In this document: positions 6,944-16,450 of the stretch, in pieces
Layout: each line of letters begins with the position of its first letter
Numbering within the stretch: position 1 is the first letter of the stretch
From: SURF-32 sp964648365
GTDB taxonomy: Bacteria; Planctomycetota; Phycisphaerae; UBA1845
NCBI GenBank assembly: GCA_964648365.1
Contig: CAZYLK010000027.1
Location: 1-44,430 of the forward strand
DNA: 44,430 bases
Direction of reading: 5' to 3'
The notes under the pieces: generated by a model
Databases searched by the model: none
Seen by the model: the letters and a program-made list of their open reading frames with translations, nothing else
Told to the model about the DNA's origin: nothing
Made by a program: the position numbers and the translations under genes

Positions 6944-7348
6944 TCAGCCCTCCTCGAATCGCGTGACCTGGTAGTCACAAACCAGAAAATTATAAACCCC
7001 GGCCGCGAGGAATCCAACGATGAAGACCACCCACGTCAGGAAGTTGTGCCCGCTGATCCCGCCGGCCAGAAAGATCGCCACCAGCGCGTCCGCCGCCGTG
7101 TAGCCCGCCAGCACCAGGCCCGAGGCGGCGTTCGAGTCCTGCCTGACCAGCCACCGCTGGATCGGAAAGCCCGCCCACGGCAGCACGATCACCAGCGCCA
7201 GCCAGGCCAGCACGTACTTGATGACCGTCCAGATGGCCTCAAGCTGCTCGGGGTTATTATAGAACCAGATGCCGCCGCCGACGCATCCGAGCACCAGCAG
7301 GGCGGTCAGCACCTTGCCCCCGACGTATTGACCGATCGAAGTCCACAT
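6944..7348 (-). CDS. Small polytopic membrane protein, unknown function
   Basis: 134 residues with about four hydrophobic segments: VLTALLVLGCVGGGIWFY, VIKYVLAWLALVIVLPW, GYTAADALVAIFLAGGI and FLTWVVFIVGFLAAGVYNFL. The start at 7348 (MWTSIGQYVGG) is preferred to the longer reading, which adds an Arg/Pro-rich stretch without membrane character; AGG lies just upstream. It is the first gene on the strand that leads into the kinase (gap 106 bases) and the ESCRT-III-like cluster. I recognise no family. Confidence 0.75.
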   Translation of the reverse strand: MWTSIGQYVGGKVLTALLVLGCVGGGIWFYNNPEQLEAIWTVIKYVLAWLALVIVLPWAGFPIQRWLVRQDSNAASGLVLAGYTAADALVAIFLAGGISGHNFLTWVVFIVGFLAAGVYNFLVCDYQVTRFEEG

Positions 7349-7717
7349 GGCGATACCTGCCTTCGGCGGACGGTCGCGGGACCGGCCGAACGGTTTCAAC
7401 GGCGCTCCATTTCGTCGCCGACCGGGCGCGCCATCCGACGCGTGCCCCGGCCGCAACCGGACGAGCGTCCAAGTACGCGAGCGGCGATGACCGCGCAGCC
7501 GCTACCCGGTAACCGCACAGCCGCTACCCGGAGTCTACCGGACGCCGCCGGTGACGACGATTACAAACTCTCGCTCTGGTGTGTAATTCGGCCGCCCCGG
7601 CGATTTATCCCAGCCCGGGGGCTTCCGGCGTCTGGATGGGGCGCGTGACCGCGTGCCGAAGCGTGAACGCGCCCTCGCCTGGCGGGGGCGCCATTCCGCC
7701 GTCTCGCCCGTGGGCAG
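7349..7717. other. Intergenic region upstream of the kinase/ESCRT-like cluster
   Basis: 369 bases with no credible gene. It should hold the promoter of the minus-strand cluster, but I see no convincing -35/-10 pair. It contains a 19-base direct repeat with one mismatch (7491-7509 and 7513-7531, core GCAGCCGCTACCCGG? read as CAGCCGCTACCCGG in both), 22 bases apart. Confidence 0.5.
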
Positions 7718-9247
7718 CTAGGGGCAGTCGGCGGTGCGACAGGAGTCGGGGCAGCCGGAGGGGCAGACTTCGACGGGGCCGGTCTGGTTGGACCACTTGG
7801 CCTTGCCGCGGCCGTTGGGTTTGATCGCGGCGGGGGTGGAGCGGCCGTCGTCGCAGCGGACCATCACCGTCGATCCGCCGGGAAGCGACGTGTGCAGCTT
7901 GGCCACGAGCTTGCCCGCGCCCGGCTCGCCCTTGCAGCTTGTCTTGAGCTTCGTCACCTCATCGCAGACCGACTCGTACGCCCCCATGTCCACCACGTCA
8001 TTGAGGATGCGCGGATTGCCATCGAGGTCGTACGGCTCGGTAACGGCCTCGTTGTCGCCCGCATCGATGCACGGCGAACCGGCGGTGAGGCGATAGTCGC
8101 CGCCGTCGAAGTCGACGAACTGGGGGTCGAGGCCGTGGTTGCCCACGCCGCCGTAGTTGCCGGTCCAGCCCTCAATGCACGTATTGGTGACGTCGAATGT
8201 GCGACCGTCGAGTTGCCACTGCTCCACAGTACCACCCCCACCACGGTTGCCCCAGAAGATGCAGTTGGAGATCACGGGCTCCGGGAGACTGCCAACTCCG
8301 CCGGCGGTCGCGCCCTCCGCGGTGTTGTTGATGAACGCACACTCTCTAAGTACCAACGACCCGCTAAACTGGAAGATGGCGCCCCCAGCATCACCGGTGC
8401 GATTGCGCTCGAATACGCAACCGATGTAAGTCGAGTCGCTACCATGCGAGTACACGGCACCAGCGCGAACCCGCGAAACATTGCCCTGGAATTGACAGTT
8501 CGACGCCACTGTAGTTGTACCGGAGAAATCGCCGATCGCGGCCCCCTCGCCATTGTTCTCCTGCATATTCCTAACAAAGCTACAATATACGAGTCTAACA
8601 GTGCTTGCATTGTTGCTTATAGCGCGATTTGTGTTTTCCTCAAAACGACTTCCTTCCACGAGAGTAATGCTATCCTGGTTCCACATGCCTCCGCCCCCCC
8701 CAGCTTGGTTCCAGCGGACGACACAATTTCGAACCGCAAGCTCGCTATTCTCGACGTAGAGCCCACCGCCGCGGCTGTTCGGGCAGCCGCAGTCGTTGTA
8801 GGCCCCCTGCACGTAAAGCCCGTCCAATAGCGTACCCGACTGCGCATCGATGACCGTGATCACGCGATAGTTATTGTCCATGCGTGTCCTGCGATCGCCG
8901 ATCTCACCCGACAGAACAGTGGCGTTGCGCGTCCAGTCGCGGCTCTCTAGCGAACTCTCACTTCCACGAAATCCGCCGTACATCGCTACGCCGCTCGGCA
9001 GTGCAAAGCAGGCATCCCGTCGACCATCACGCGATGTCGGCTTGTACACGCCTTTAGCGATCCAGACTTGGTCGTTTGACTCCGCGCGTGCGAGCGCCAA
9101 TTGGAGGTCATTATATGCGTCCTGCCACGTATCTCCGGTACCGCGGCCCGAAGCCCTGTCATTGACATAAATAACGGCGCCGTATCCTGACGTCACCAGA
9201 AGCTGCTGAACCAGAAGCAGCCACTGGAGTTCAAGGCGATTCTTCAT
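7718..9247 (-). CDS. Secreted right-handed parallel beta-helix protein with Cys-rich C-terminal module
   Basis: 509 residues. A short hydrophobic N-terminus (LQWLLLVQQLLVTSGYGA) acts as a signal peptide. The opening VIYVNDRASGRGTGDTWQDA with DLQLALARA matches the start of choice-of-anchor/pectate-lyase-like beta-helix proteins. Repeated GGGLYVENSELAVRNCVV, GAVYSHGSDSTYIGCVF and GGAIFQFSGSLVLRECAF rungs follow, then the usual ending DPQFVDFDGGDYRLTAGSPC and DMGAYE. The last 80 residues (KLKTSCKGEPGAGKLVAKL, LPGGSTVMVRCDDGRS, GRGKAKWSNQ, CPSGCPDSC) form a separate module also seen in the three paralogues at 33005-35806. Likely surface-exposed; ligand unknown. A related broken gene lies 22 bases upstream. 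Confidence 0.88.
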   Translation of the reverse strand: MKNRLELQWLLLVQQLLVTSGYGAVIYVNDRASGRGTGDTWQDAYNDLQLALARAESNDQVWIAKGVYKPTSRDGRRDACFALPSGVAMYGGFRGSESSLESRDWTRNATVLSGEIGDRRTRMDNNYRVITVIDAQSGTLLDGLYVQGAYNDCGCPNSRGGGLYVENSELAVRNCVVRWNQAGGGGGMWNQDSITLVEGSRFEENTNRAISNNASTVRLVYCSFVRNMQENNGEGAAIGDFSGTTTVASNCQFQGNVSRVRAGAVYSHGSDSTYIGCVFERNRTGDAGGAIFQFSGSLVLRECAFINNTAEGATAGGVGSLPEPVISNCIFWGNRGGGGTVEQWQLDGRTFDVTNTCIEGWTGNYGGVGNHGLDPQFVDFDGGDYRLTAGSPCIDAGDNEAVTEPYDLDGNPRILNDVVDMGAYESVCDEVTKLKTSCKGEPGAGKLVAKLHTSLPGGSTVMVRCDDGRSTPAAIKPNGRGKAKWSNQTGPVEVCPSGCPDSCRTADCP

Positions 9248-9269
9248 GGCGGTGCTCCTGATTCAAGGC

Positions 9270-9890
9270 TCAATCTGGTACTTCTTGCGTCTCAAGAGCG
9301 CCCATGTCGATGTCTTCATCCAGCATGTCCAGAGGAACACACCGGTCTCGCCCCGCAGCCACGCCGCCCACATCGTACTGGCCATCACAGATGGGTTGTC
9401 CCGAATGCCCCGCGCCTCGGTCGATGGCGAGAGAGTCGCAACTGTCATCGCCACAGTTGTTCGCATCCAAGAGAAAATCCAATGAAGTGGGGTCAGTAAA
9501 CAGGGGATCACTACCTATGTTGCTTAAATCCGAGAAGATGTTGTCCGGATCAGTGATTCGTAATTGGCAGCAAGAGTAGTAAGCCACCGCCGTCCCGGCC
9601 GCGAGCAGGATCTGGTCCGCCTCGTTGTCCGGCGTCGTGTTGGAAGTTTCCGTCCAGTTGTCCCAGAGGATGCAGTTCAGCATGGTGGTGGTGCCCGGAT
9701 GGCTGGGACCTAGGTAGATCGCACCACCGAGATCTTCGCCGTCGCAGCCATTGCGCGCGAATGTGCAGCCCGTCAGCGTCATATATCCGTCGCCCCAGTA
9801 CGCGCCGCCCGCTCCGTCGCCGCCGCCGTCGTCGGCCACGTTCCCGACCCGAGTCTCCCGGAGGCAACATCCACGGCCGGGGGGCTCCCA
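9270..9890 (-). pseudogene. Remnant of a parallel beta-helix protein (C-terminal part)
   Basis: The readable part is a beta-helix tail: GGAYWGDGYMTLTGCTFARN, GGAIYLGPSHPGTTTMLNCI, GSDPLFTDPTSLDFLLDAN, and an ending DIDMGALETQEV, parallel to the end of the helix in the neighbour at 7718-9247. Open reading continues upstream to 10097, but those residues are Arg-rich, have no signal peptide and no helix rungs, so the true 5' part seems to be missing or out of frame. The 3' boundary is the stop at 9270; the 5' limit given is approximate. It could also be a late exon-like fragment restored by a frameshift, which I could not locate. Confidence 0.55.
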
Positions 9891-10280
9891 ACCGCACCCT
9901 GTCGTGGTCAGACTATCGGACTCTACCGCGTCCACAGTTGGGAAGCAAGACTGCAATCGTCGTGACAGCCATGCCATGCACGATCTTATCGGAGTGGTCA
10001 GGGTTGTACCCCTGATCGTGCGCTCGGCATCCCCCCCTCGTGCCCGCATAGCCGCTCGCTGCGCGTGGCGTATCGCAGCCGATCCGTCGTTGAGCACTTC
10101 GGCGTGATGACTGCCGCGTCGCTGCAGTACGACTCTTCCGGTCCGCTCCGTCCCAAGGCTTCGCCGCCACTATCCGATAATCCGGCAGAGGGTTCCGCGC
10201 CTTGACGTTTTCCGGTGGCACATTGGTGCTCCCGTCGCGGTTCCCCGGTCGCGGATCAGCCCGGTTTGGCGAGGATGGAC

Positions 10281-13055
10281 ATGGCCGGCCTTGTGCAAAA
10301 TAGCAGTGAGTCTGGTGCTCGTGGCGTTGTCGCGGGTGTGGCGGCGGCGGGTCTGGCCTTTGCGCTGGCCGCGGTCGTTTCCTGCGATTCGGTCCAGATC
10401 GGCCCGCTCAACGAGCCGCGGACGGCGAAGTTCGTAGAACTGGGGTCGGCGTGCGAGGTGGAAATCCGTTTCTCGGATACCGTCTACGACGACGAGCGGC
10501 TCGACCTGACCTACTACGTTCATCCGAACGGTGATTCGGCGGTAAGCGTCGAGCGGCTCGAAGACCTGCACGTCACGCGGGTCAATTTCGCGTCGCCGCT
10601 GGCCGCAGGCGACGTCGTCACCATGGCGGGCGAGGACGTCGGGCCGTGGACGCTGCCGGTCGAACAGAACCTATCCGATGCGGCGCCGCCGCAGATCGTC
10701 GATGTACGCTTCCCCGTCGATCCGGCCGACGCGACCGTCGTGCTGACGTTCGACGATGCGCTCAGCCCGGAGGCGGCGACCGATACGAACAACTACGCCC
10801 TGGCCGGCACCATCGACCATCCCGTCTCGGCGACGCTGGACAACTGCGGCCGGAGCGTGACCGTCGTCTTTGATCAGCTCAGCGGCGCCGCGGTGCTGGA
10901 CGTGGACGGGCTGCGGGACGTCAACGGCGTGCTCATGTCGCCGCGGGTCGGCGCGCCCGTGATGCGAGCGGACGAGGAAACGCGCCCCGAGGTTGCGTCT
11001 ACCGAGTTCGCCGCCGACGCCGAGTCGGCGACGGTGCTGGTGGAGTTCACCGAGGCCGTCGATCTGGTCAGCGCGTCCAGCCTTGCCAATTACGCCCTTC
11101 AGCCCGGCGACGTGCGCCCGCTGGCCGTGACGCTGGTGCAGGGCGGGAGGATCGCGGCGCTGACCTTTGCGGCCGTGGACCCGCCGGTGACGCTCGACGT
11201 GGCCAATGTCCGTGATCTGAACAACAACCCGATGTTCGCATTGACCGGTGCGGCCGTGGACGCCGGGCCGGACGTGACGCCGCCGACCGTCGTGGCCGCG
11301 TCGTATGGCGAACGCGATTCCGGCGGCAACGTGATCGTGCTGGTGACGTTCTCCGAAGCGTTGACCGAGACGAGCGCTGCCGAGCCGCTCAGCTTCGCGC
11401 TGACGAGCCAGGAGTCGGTCAGCACGGCCGCGGCCTTGTCGGCGACGGTGCTGCCCGGAGCATCGCAGGTGAACGTGGCTTTCCCGTTCGTGCCGCCCGG
11501 AGCGACGCTGACCGTCGCCGGCGTCGTGGATCTGAACGGCAATTCAAGCCAGATCATCGCCGGCATCCCGATCGAGACCGTCTCTGACAAGGTGGCGCCG
11601 CGGGTTCGACAGGCGATGTTCATGCCCGGCGCGCTGACGCCGACCATCGACGTGACGTACGACAAGCCCGTCGATGCGGCCTCTGCGACGACGCTCAGCG
11701 CCTATGCCCTGTCCGGCGGCACGCGGATCGTCAGCGCCGAAATGCTCGCCGACGGTCGGACGGTCCGTCTCGTAGCAGAAGCGATGGATCGGGAGGAGAC
11801 GCTGGCCGTCGCCAACGTCATCGACACCTCGGGCAACATGGTTACGGCGGTCGCGGCGCTGGCGATCAGCGGCGCCGATGACGAAACGAAGCCGGAAGTG
11901 ACCAGCCGGGTTTTCATGTCCGACGGCGCGGAACCGGCCGTCGAAGTGACCTTCAGCGAGGCGGTGGACAAGTCGGCCGCCGAGACGGTCGGAAACTACG
12001 TCGAGACGGGTGCGAACTCGACCGCGACGTTGGTGATCCTGGGCAGCGACGGCCGCACGGCCGTGGTCAGATTTGCGGCGCTCGCCGGGGATGCCGAGCT
12101 GCGCGTCAGCGGCGTGACGGATCTTTCCGGCAACGTCATGGTGACTTCGACCGGGCCGGTCTCGATCGCCGACGACTCGACCCCGCCCGCGATCGAATCC
12201 GTCCGGTTCGTGTCGAACGCGACCACGCCGTCGGTGGACGTCGTCTTCACCGAAGCGGTCGATCGCACGCTGGCCGAGTCCGAAGGGCTGTACCTGGTCG
12301 GCGACGAGGGCGTTCCGCCGACGACGGCTACGCTGCAAGGCGACGGACGGACGGTTCGGCTGTCGTTTCCGCCGATCGCGTTCGGCGACCACCTCGACGT
12401 ACGGGCCGTGACCGACCTGAGCGGGAACGAACTGACGCCCGTCACGGATCGCGTCATCTCGGCCGCCCGCGACACCGATCGGCCCTTCGTGATCGCGGCA
12501 AGCTTCGTCGCCAATGCGGCGTCGCCCACCATCCGGGTCACGTTCAACGAAGCCGTGGACGAGGACACGGCCGAGACGCTGGACAACTATCGAACCACCG
12601 GCGGAGACGAGGAACCAACCCTCGCTGTCGTCCAGTCCGACACGCGCACGATCCAACTGACGATGCCTTCGATGAGTCGCAGCGACACGCTGACGATCGA
12701 GGACGTTCGCGACTTTGCTCAGAACCGCGTCGACGCGACGGCGTCGGTTGTCATCGCCCGCGATCCGGAGATTACGCCGCCGACGATCACGTCCGCGACC
12801 GTGATCTCAGAGAGCAAGATTCGCGTGGTCTTCAGCGAGGCCGTCGACGCGACCACGGCATCGGAGCCAAGCCACTACGGCGGCTATCCGGGCGTGATCA
12901 CCACACTGTCCGTGGCGCCCCAGTCGGATGGCCGCACCGTCGTGATCACCATACAGGGCGGCGTGATCGCTGCGGGGAACGAGTTCGACGTCTCCGGTGT
13001 GACCGACATGAACGGTAACGTCATGGTAGCGGTGACGGACGTTGAACTGGATTGA
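10281..13055 (+). CDS. Lipoprotein with eight tandem Ig-like (SbsA/Big-type) repeats
   Basis: 924 residues. The N-terminus has a hydrophobic stretch ending in AAVVSCDS, a probable lipobox with Cys at residue 35. After an introductory domain come eight repeats of about 95-100 residues, each opening like TPPTVVAASY or TKPEVTSRVF and running through VTFSEAVD, a NY element, DGRTV and VTDLSGNVM. This matches the Ig-like fold used in S-layer and adhesin proteins (SbsA Ig-like/Big_5 type). The start at 10281 is preferred because GAGG lies 6 bases upstream; ATG at 10275 has no spacing. Likely a surface-anchored structural or adhesive protein. The repeats have diverged, so this is not a recent expansion. 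Confidence 0.85.
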   Translation: MAGLVQNSSESGARGVVAGVAAAGLAFALAAVVSCDSVQIGPLNEPRTAKFVELGSACEVEIRFSDTVYDDERLDLTYYVHPNGDSAVSVERLEDLHVTRVNFASPLAAGDVVTMAGEDVGPWTLPVEQNLSDAAPPQIVDVRFPVDPADATVVLTFDDALSPEAATDTNNYALAGTIDHPVSATLDNCGRSVTVVFDQLSGAAVLDVDGLRDVNGVLMSPRVGAPVMRADEETRPEVASTEFAADAESATVLVEFTEAVDLVSASSLANYALQPGDVRPLAVTLVQGGRIAALTFAAVDPPVTLDVANVRDLNNNPMFALTGAAVDAGPDVTPPTVVAASYGERDSGGNVIVLVTFSEALTETSAAEPLSFALTSQESVSTAAALSATVLPGASQVNVAFPFVPPGATLTVAGVVDLNGNSSQIIAGIPIETVSDKVAPRVRQAMFMPGALTPTIDVTYDKPVDAASATTLSAYALSGGTRIVSAEMLADGRTVRLVAEAMDREETLAVANVIDTSGNMVTAVAALAISGADDETKPEVTSRVFMSDGAEPAVEVTFSEAVDKSAAETVGNYVETGANSTATLVILGSDGRTAVVRFAALAGDAELRVSGVTDLSGNVMVTSTGPVSIADDSTPPAIESVRFVSNATTPSVDVVFTEAVDRTLAESEGLYLVGDEGVPPTTATLQGDGRTVRLSFPPIAFGDHLDVRAVTDLSGNELTPVTDRVISAARDTDRPFVIAASFVANAASPTIRVTFNEAVDEDTAETLDNYRTTGGDEEPTLAVVQSDTRTIQLTMPSMSRSDTLTIEDVRDFAQNRVDATASVVIARDPEITPPTITSATVISESKIRVVFSEAVDATTASEPSHYGGYPGVITTLSVAPQSDGRTVVITIQGGVIAAGNEFDVSGVTDMNGNVMVAVTDVELD

Positions 13056-13060
13056 TCGCA

Positions 13061-13170
13061 TGTGGCACCGGTTTTCAACCGGTGCTCCTTATGTGGTACT
13101 GACTTCCGTCTCGTGGACCCTGGCTTGAAAGCCGGGTCTCTGACGCCACACACCTGGCTTGAAAGCCGGG
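13061..13170. repeat. Hairpin cluster: one F1 and two F3 elements
   Basis: 13061-13084 carries the F1 hairpin (core CACCGGTTTTCAACCGGTG). 13119-13136 and 13153-13170 carry F3 hairpins (core CCTGGCTTGAAAGCCGGG). They lie between the convergent lipoprotein and ThiF-family genes and may serve as bidirectional transcript ends, though no U-tract follows. Confidence 0.85.
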
Positions 13171-13197
13171 GCTCTGAGCGCGGATCTGATGCGCGCG

Positions 13198-14265
13198 TCA
13201 GCACCCGACGTATTTGGCATAGGCTGAGCGGGCTATGTCGGGCGTCTTCGTTCCCTTGATGATCGCGCGGCCGTCGCGGAAGACGGTGATCGTCAGCCCG
13301 TCCACGGCGGCCGTGAGCATGTATTCGTTGTGCTTGACCGACCCTGTCGCCACCGGCGTCAGCTTGGCGGCGATGGACGGGAAGTCCGCGATGGCTCCCG
13401 CAGCCGGGCGAACCTGCACCGCGTCCCGCCCGCACAGCGTCGTGGCGGTCGAACCGGCTGAACCGTCCAGGTAGTCGAAAACGCGCCGTCCACAGCACGC
13501 ACAACCGCCGCCCGAGGTTGCATCGCGGCCGGCCGAGGCGCCATTCGCCGCCGATTCGTCTGCCACGTTCAGCGCCGCGACCCGCCCGCTCCAGGCGTCG
13601 ATGCTGATCAGCCTGCGGGTGACCTCATCGAGCCGGCCGGTGAGAATCTTCATCGCTTCGATGAGCTCGAACGACGCGACCAGCCCGACCGCAGGGCCGA
13701 TCACGCCGGCCGTGTCGCAGGTCGGACTCATCTCCGGGGGGGGGGCGGTGTCGAAGACGCAACGCAGGCAGGGCGTCTGCCCCGGAATCACCGGCATCAC
13801 CAGCCCGGAAGCGGCGACGACTGCGCCGTAGATCCACGGGCGACCCGTCTTGATCGCCAGATCGTTGACCAGGAAACGCGTTTCGAAGTTGTCGGCGCCG
13901 TCAAGAATCAGGTCGGCGCCGTCGGCGAGCCGCTCGATGTTGGCTGCGTTGACGTCGACGACGTCCGCCTCGACCGTCACTTCGCTGTTAATGCGGCGCA
14001 GCTTCCGCGCGGCCGCCTCTGCCTTGGGCAGGCCGGCGGCGATGTCGTCCTCGTCGAAGAGCACCTGGCGCTGGAGGTTATTGAGTTCGATGAAATCGCG
14101 ATCGCAGATGCGCACGTGCCCCACCCCGGCGCGCACCAGGCCGTCGGCGATTACCGTGCCCAGGGCGCCGCATCCGACCAGCAACACGCGCGAGCGGCCC
14201 AGGCGCTGCTGGCCTTCCTCGCCGATCTTGTTGAACAGGACTTGCCGGCCGTATCGCGGGGACAT
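13198..14265 (-). CDS. ThiF/MoeB/HesA-family adenylyltransferase (E1-like)
   Basis: 355 residues. The N-terminal 245 residues are a complete E1-like domain: RYGRQVLFNKIGEEGQQRL opening, nucleotide-binding VLLVGCGALGTVIAD, ICDRDFIELNNLQRQVLF, LDGADNFETRFLVND, and the conserved PCLRCVF. Such enzymes adenylate the C-terminal glycine of a sulfur carrier (ThiS, MoaD) or ubiquitin-like protein. A Cys cluster GGCACCGRR at about 255 pairs with PCLRC as a zinc-site candidate. The last 100 residues replace the rhodanese domain of some MoeB proteins with a different alpha/beta tail. No ThiS/MoaD gene is visible nearby. It starts 6 bases after the membrane-protein gene, so the two form an operon. Confidence 0.9.
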   Translation of the reverse strand: MSPRYGRQVLFNKIGEEGQQRLGRSRVLLVGCGALGTVIADGLVRAGVGHVRICDRDFIELNNLQRQVLFDEDDIAAGLPKAEAAARKLRRINSEVTVEADVVDVNAANIERLADGADLILDGADNFETRFLVNDLAIKTGRPWIYGAVVAASGLVMPVIPGQTPCLRCVFDTAPPPEMSPTCDTAGVIGPAVGLVASFELIEAMKILTGRLDEVTRRLISIDAWSGRVAALNVADESAANGASAGRDATSGGGCACCGRRVFDYLDGSAGSTATTLCGRDAVQVRPAAGAIADFPSIAAKLTPVATGSVKHNEYMLTAAVDGLTITVFRDGRAIIKGTKTPDIARSAYAKYVGC

Positions 14266-14271
14266 GGGCGC

Positions 14272-15153
14272 CTACGTGGAACCGTCGTCGTTCTTGGGGG
14301 GGGCGAAGGCGGCGAGGAACCCCTCTTCCGGCGCAGCGGGGGGGGGCTGGTCGGGCTGGGCGGGTCGAACGGGAACCGGCGGAGCGGCTGGAGTCTCGGC
14401 TGGGCGGCCGTCCAAAGTGGCCGACGGCACGGGCCGGGCGTCCGGCGGCGCGTGGCCCATCGTTGTGGACCGGGCCGCCTGGCTGATCTCATCGGAACGA
14501 CGCGGCGCGGCCGCTTGCGGCACGGCCGTGGCGGGCGACGCTATCGGACGGCTGGCGTCAGCCTGATCTCTCGTGTGGCGCAGCAACTGGCCTGCCAGCG
14601 AAGCGGATCGATCGGCGGGGGCCTGCGACGGTGGCTCCGCGGTTGTCTGATCATCCGCGTAATGCTCGAACCCACCGTGCTGCGGCGCAGGATTCTGCAC
14701 GCGGATCGGCCCCGCGGCGTCACTGGCAGCGCCGGCGCGGTGGAAGGCCATGAACGCGCGCCCGTTGCGCAGCCCTGCCGAGATGAACATGAAGCCAAAG
14801 ACGATCATCAGGAACGGATTCAACCCGCCCCCGCCGTCAGCCAGCATCATCCCGGCACTGGCGATGAAGAGGCCGCCCAGCAGGACGGACACCACCGCGT
14901 CGCAAATCAGCACGACCGGCGCGCCGAGCAGTGACGCCGCTGCGATCATGCCCATCGCGACGCCGCCGATGCGAAGGCAGTAGTAGAAGATGAGATTACC
15001 GAAACTGAAGAGGTCCGTGCCGACCGGTTTCGCGATGCCAAAGTAGCCGAAGTAGAGCAGGCATAGCGCAGCGATTCCAGCCGAAAACGCATTGCCGCGC
15101 GTGCGGTCGGTGGCGAGCTCCCACGGGCGATAATCAGGCGAGCGTTCGTTCAC
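14272..15153 (-). CDS. Membrane protein with Pro/Ala-rich C-terminal tail, unknown function
   Basis: 293 residues. About four membrane segments in the first 150 (GIAALCLLYFGYFGIA, LIFYYCLRIGGVAMGM, LLGAPVVLICDAVVSVLLGG, PFLMIVFGFMFISAGL), then a long disordered Pro/Ala/Arg tail ending in APEEGFLAAFAPPKNDDG. No enzyme motif is visible. Six bases separate it from the ThiF-like gene, so the two are co-transcribed. I do not recognise the family. Confidence 0.75.
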   Translation of the reverse strand: MNERSPDYRPWELATDRTRGNAFSAGIAALCLLYFGYFGIAKPVGTDLFSFGNLIFYYCLRIGGVAMGMIAAASLLGAPVVLICDAVVSVLLGGLFIASAGMMLADGGGGLNPFLMIVFGFMFISAGLRNGRAFMAFHRAGAASDAAGPIRVQNPAPQHGGFEHYADDQTTAEPPSQAPADRSASLAGQLLRHTRDQADASRPIASPATAVPQAAAPRRSDEISQAARSTTMGHAPPDARPVPSATLDGRPAETPAAPPVPVRPAQPDQPPPAAPEEGFLAAFAPPKNDDGST

Positions 15154-15352
15154 GATCGGTCCTGCTGGTGTCGCGTCGGCGTCACGTCGATCGAGCAGGC
15201 TCAGGCCGAGCGAGCTGCCGCCTTGCCCCCGCTCATCTTCGTCCGGGTGCTTGACGGTGCCTCGGCCCGCGTGCAGCCGTCATGGCTCCCGGCCGCTCAG
15301 ATGAATCTGCTCTGGCTGTCTATGACTGGCGGCTTCGTGCCAAGTCGAAACG

Positions 15353-15381
15353 TCCGCGCGGGCTGAAGCCACGCGGCTCGC
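15353..15381. repeat. F2 hairpin element
   Basis: One copy of the F2 family (here with CGCGGGCTGAAGCC followed by ACGCGGCTCGC), 28 bases past the 3' end of the universal stress gene. Other copies are at 31840, 32973, 33933, 34893, 39899 and 40019. Confidence 0.85.
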
Positions 15382-15408
15382 TTCCGGCGCCTGATCGCGC
15401 CGCGCCGC

Positions 15409-15885
15409 TTACGGCGCTACGTACTCCCGCTCCGGATCGCGCACCGTCAGCACCGGGCAGGGCGACTTGCGTACCACTTTCTCCGTCGTGCTGCCCAGCA
15501 GCATGTGGGCGATGGCCCCGCGACCGTGGGTCGGCATCACGATGACGTCCGCGCCCCAGTCCCGGCCGATGGCGATAATCTCGACGAAGGCGCGCCCGAC
15601 CACCACGCGCGTCTCCGGCTGCTTTTTGAAGCCGGTCAGGTGCTCGCGGGCGAAGGCGGTCATCTGCTCGGTGGCGATCTTGGACAGTTCGTCGATGGGC
15701 ACCGTGATCGGCACGCTTTCCGGCCCGATGGGCGCCCAGGTCTGGTACCCCTCGTCGACGACGTGCAGGCACAACACCTCCGACTCGAAGGCGTCCGCCA
15801 ATGTTCGCACCATCGGCAGGGCGTGAAGCGACAGTTCCGAAAAATCGGTTGGATAAAGAATCTTGCTGAATTTGCCGGTCATCAA
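15409..15885 (-). CDS. Universal stress protein (UspA family)
   Basis: 158 residues, one Usp domain. It starts KILYPTDFSELSLHALPMV and has the ATP-binding-type motif GADVIVMPTHGRGAIAHMLL then GSTTEKVVRKSPCPVLTV, matching G-2x-G-9x-G(S/T). So it is of the nucleotide-binding class. A consensus-like promoter (15918-15946) lies just upstream, giving a leader of about 25 bases. Single-gene unit. The start could be either of two adjacent ATG codons. Confidence 0.95.
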   Translation of the reverse strand: MMTGKFSKILYPTDFSELSLHALPMVRTLADAFESEVLCLHVVDEGYQTWAPIGPESVPITVPIDELSKIATEQMTAFAREHLTGFKKQPETRVVVGRAFVEIIAIGRDWGADVIVMPTHGRGAIAHMLLGSTTEKVVRKSPCPVLTVRDPEREYVAP

Positions 15886-15917
15886 TGCGGCGCTCCAATC
15901 TGGGTCGTTATCACGGG

Positions 15918-15946
15918 ATTGTAGGAGGCGGGCGTGGGGGCGTCAA
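15918..15946 (-). promoter_or_regulatory. Sigma70-type promoter of the universal stress gene
   Basis: On the minus strand, TTGACG (15946-15941) and TACAAT (15923-15918) are separated by exactly 17 bases. This is a near-consensus housekeeping promoter, with transcription expected to start near 15911, about 25 bases before the ATG. Confidence 0.7.
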
Positions 15947-16027
15947 AAGGACGGCTGAACGCGCGGGTGCCGTGGGATGACCGGTGCTCGGGCCTCGTTC
16001 TTTGCGAGCGAGGCTTGCCGGCGTCCC

Positions 16028-16450
16028 TCAGTCCAGAATCGTGACCCGGAGGCTTGCGTATCTTGCGAAGCCCTTGTCAAACGTCACCAACTGCATGTCC
16101 GCTGCGTCAGCGAAAGCGGCGAGGTACGCATCGTTCCACACCTTCGGAGAGAATGCCCCCGACTGGGTGTACTCCCGCCAGCGCGGTTCCAACCGAACCG
16201 GTTCGGGCGCAAATCCGACGCGGGGATCGCTGCAGATTGCGTCATACAGTCCCCATGCAGCGATCATCGTGACGGCTTCGTCGCCGAACGCGCGCGGATT
16301 GGTCGCGAGTCGCAAAAAACCCTGTTGCGTGAGTCTGCAGAACGAGCACCCGGCGGAGCCGAACCGCTCCAGCCAGGTCTTCGCGCTCGGGTGGTGCAAG
16401 TGCGATTGGAACGCGAGCGCGAGCCAGACGTTCACGTCAGGCAGAAACAT
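16028..16450 (-). CDS. VapC-like PIN-domain toxin
   Basis: 140 residues. The PIN start MFLPDVNVWLALAFQSHLHH carries the first catalytic Asp. Later acidic residues sit in WNDAYLAAFADAADMQLVTF and DKGF, consistent with the PIN active site of Mg-dependent RNases. The gene overlaps the upstream antitoxin candidate by 14 bases, the normal VapBC arrangement. It belongs to the TA-type PIN group with the LTQQGFLRLATNP segment. Confidence 0.9.
   Translation of the reverse strand: MFLPDVNVWLALAFQSHLHHPSAKTWLERFGSAGCSFCRLTQQGFLRLATNPRAFGDEAVTMIAAWGLYDAICSDPRVGFAPEPVRLEPRWREYTQSGAFSPKVWNDAYLAAFADAADMQLVTFDKGFARYASLRVTILD

Noticed and set aside
9891..10097. Extending the beta-helix remnant to the upstream ATG at 10097
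   Set aside because: The extra residues lack a signal peptide and helix rungs and look like non-coding sequence read through.
10281..13055. Long minus-strand frame (11544-12656) opposite the lipoprotein
   Set aside because: Shadow of the repeat-containing lipoprotein gene; Arg/Gly/Asp-rich and without start signals.
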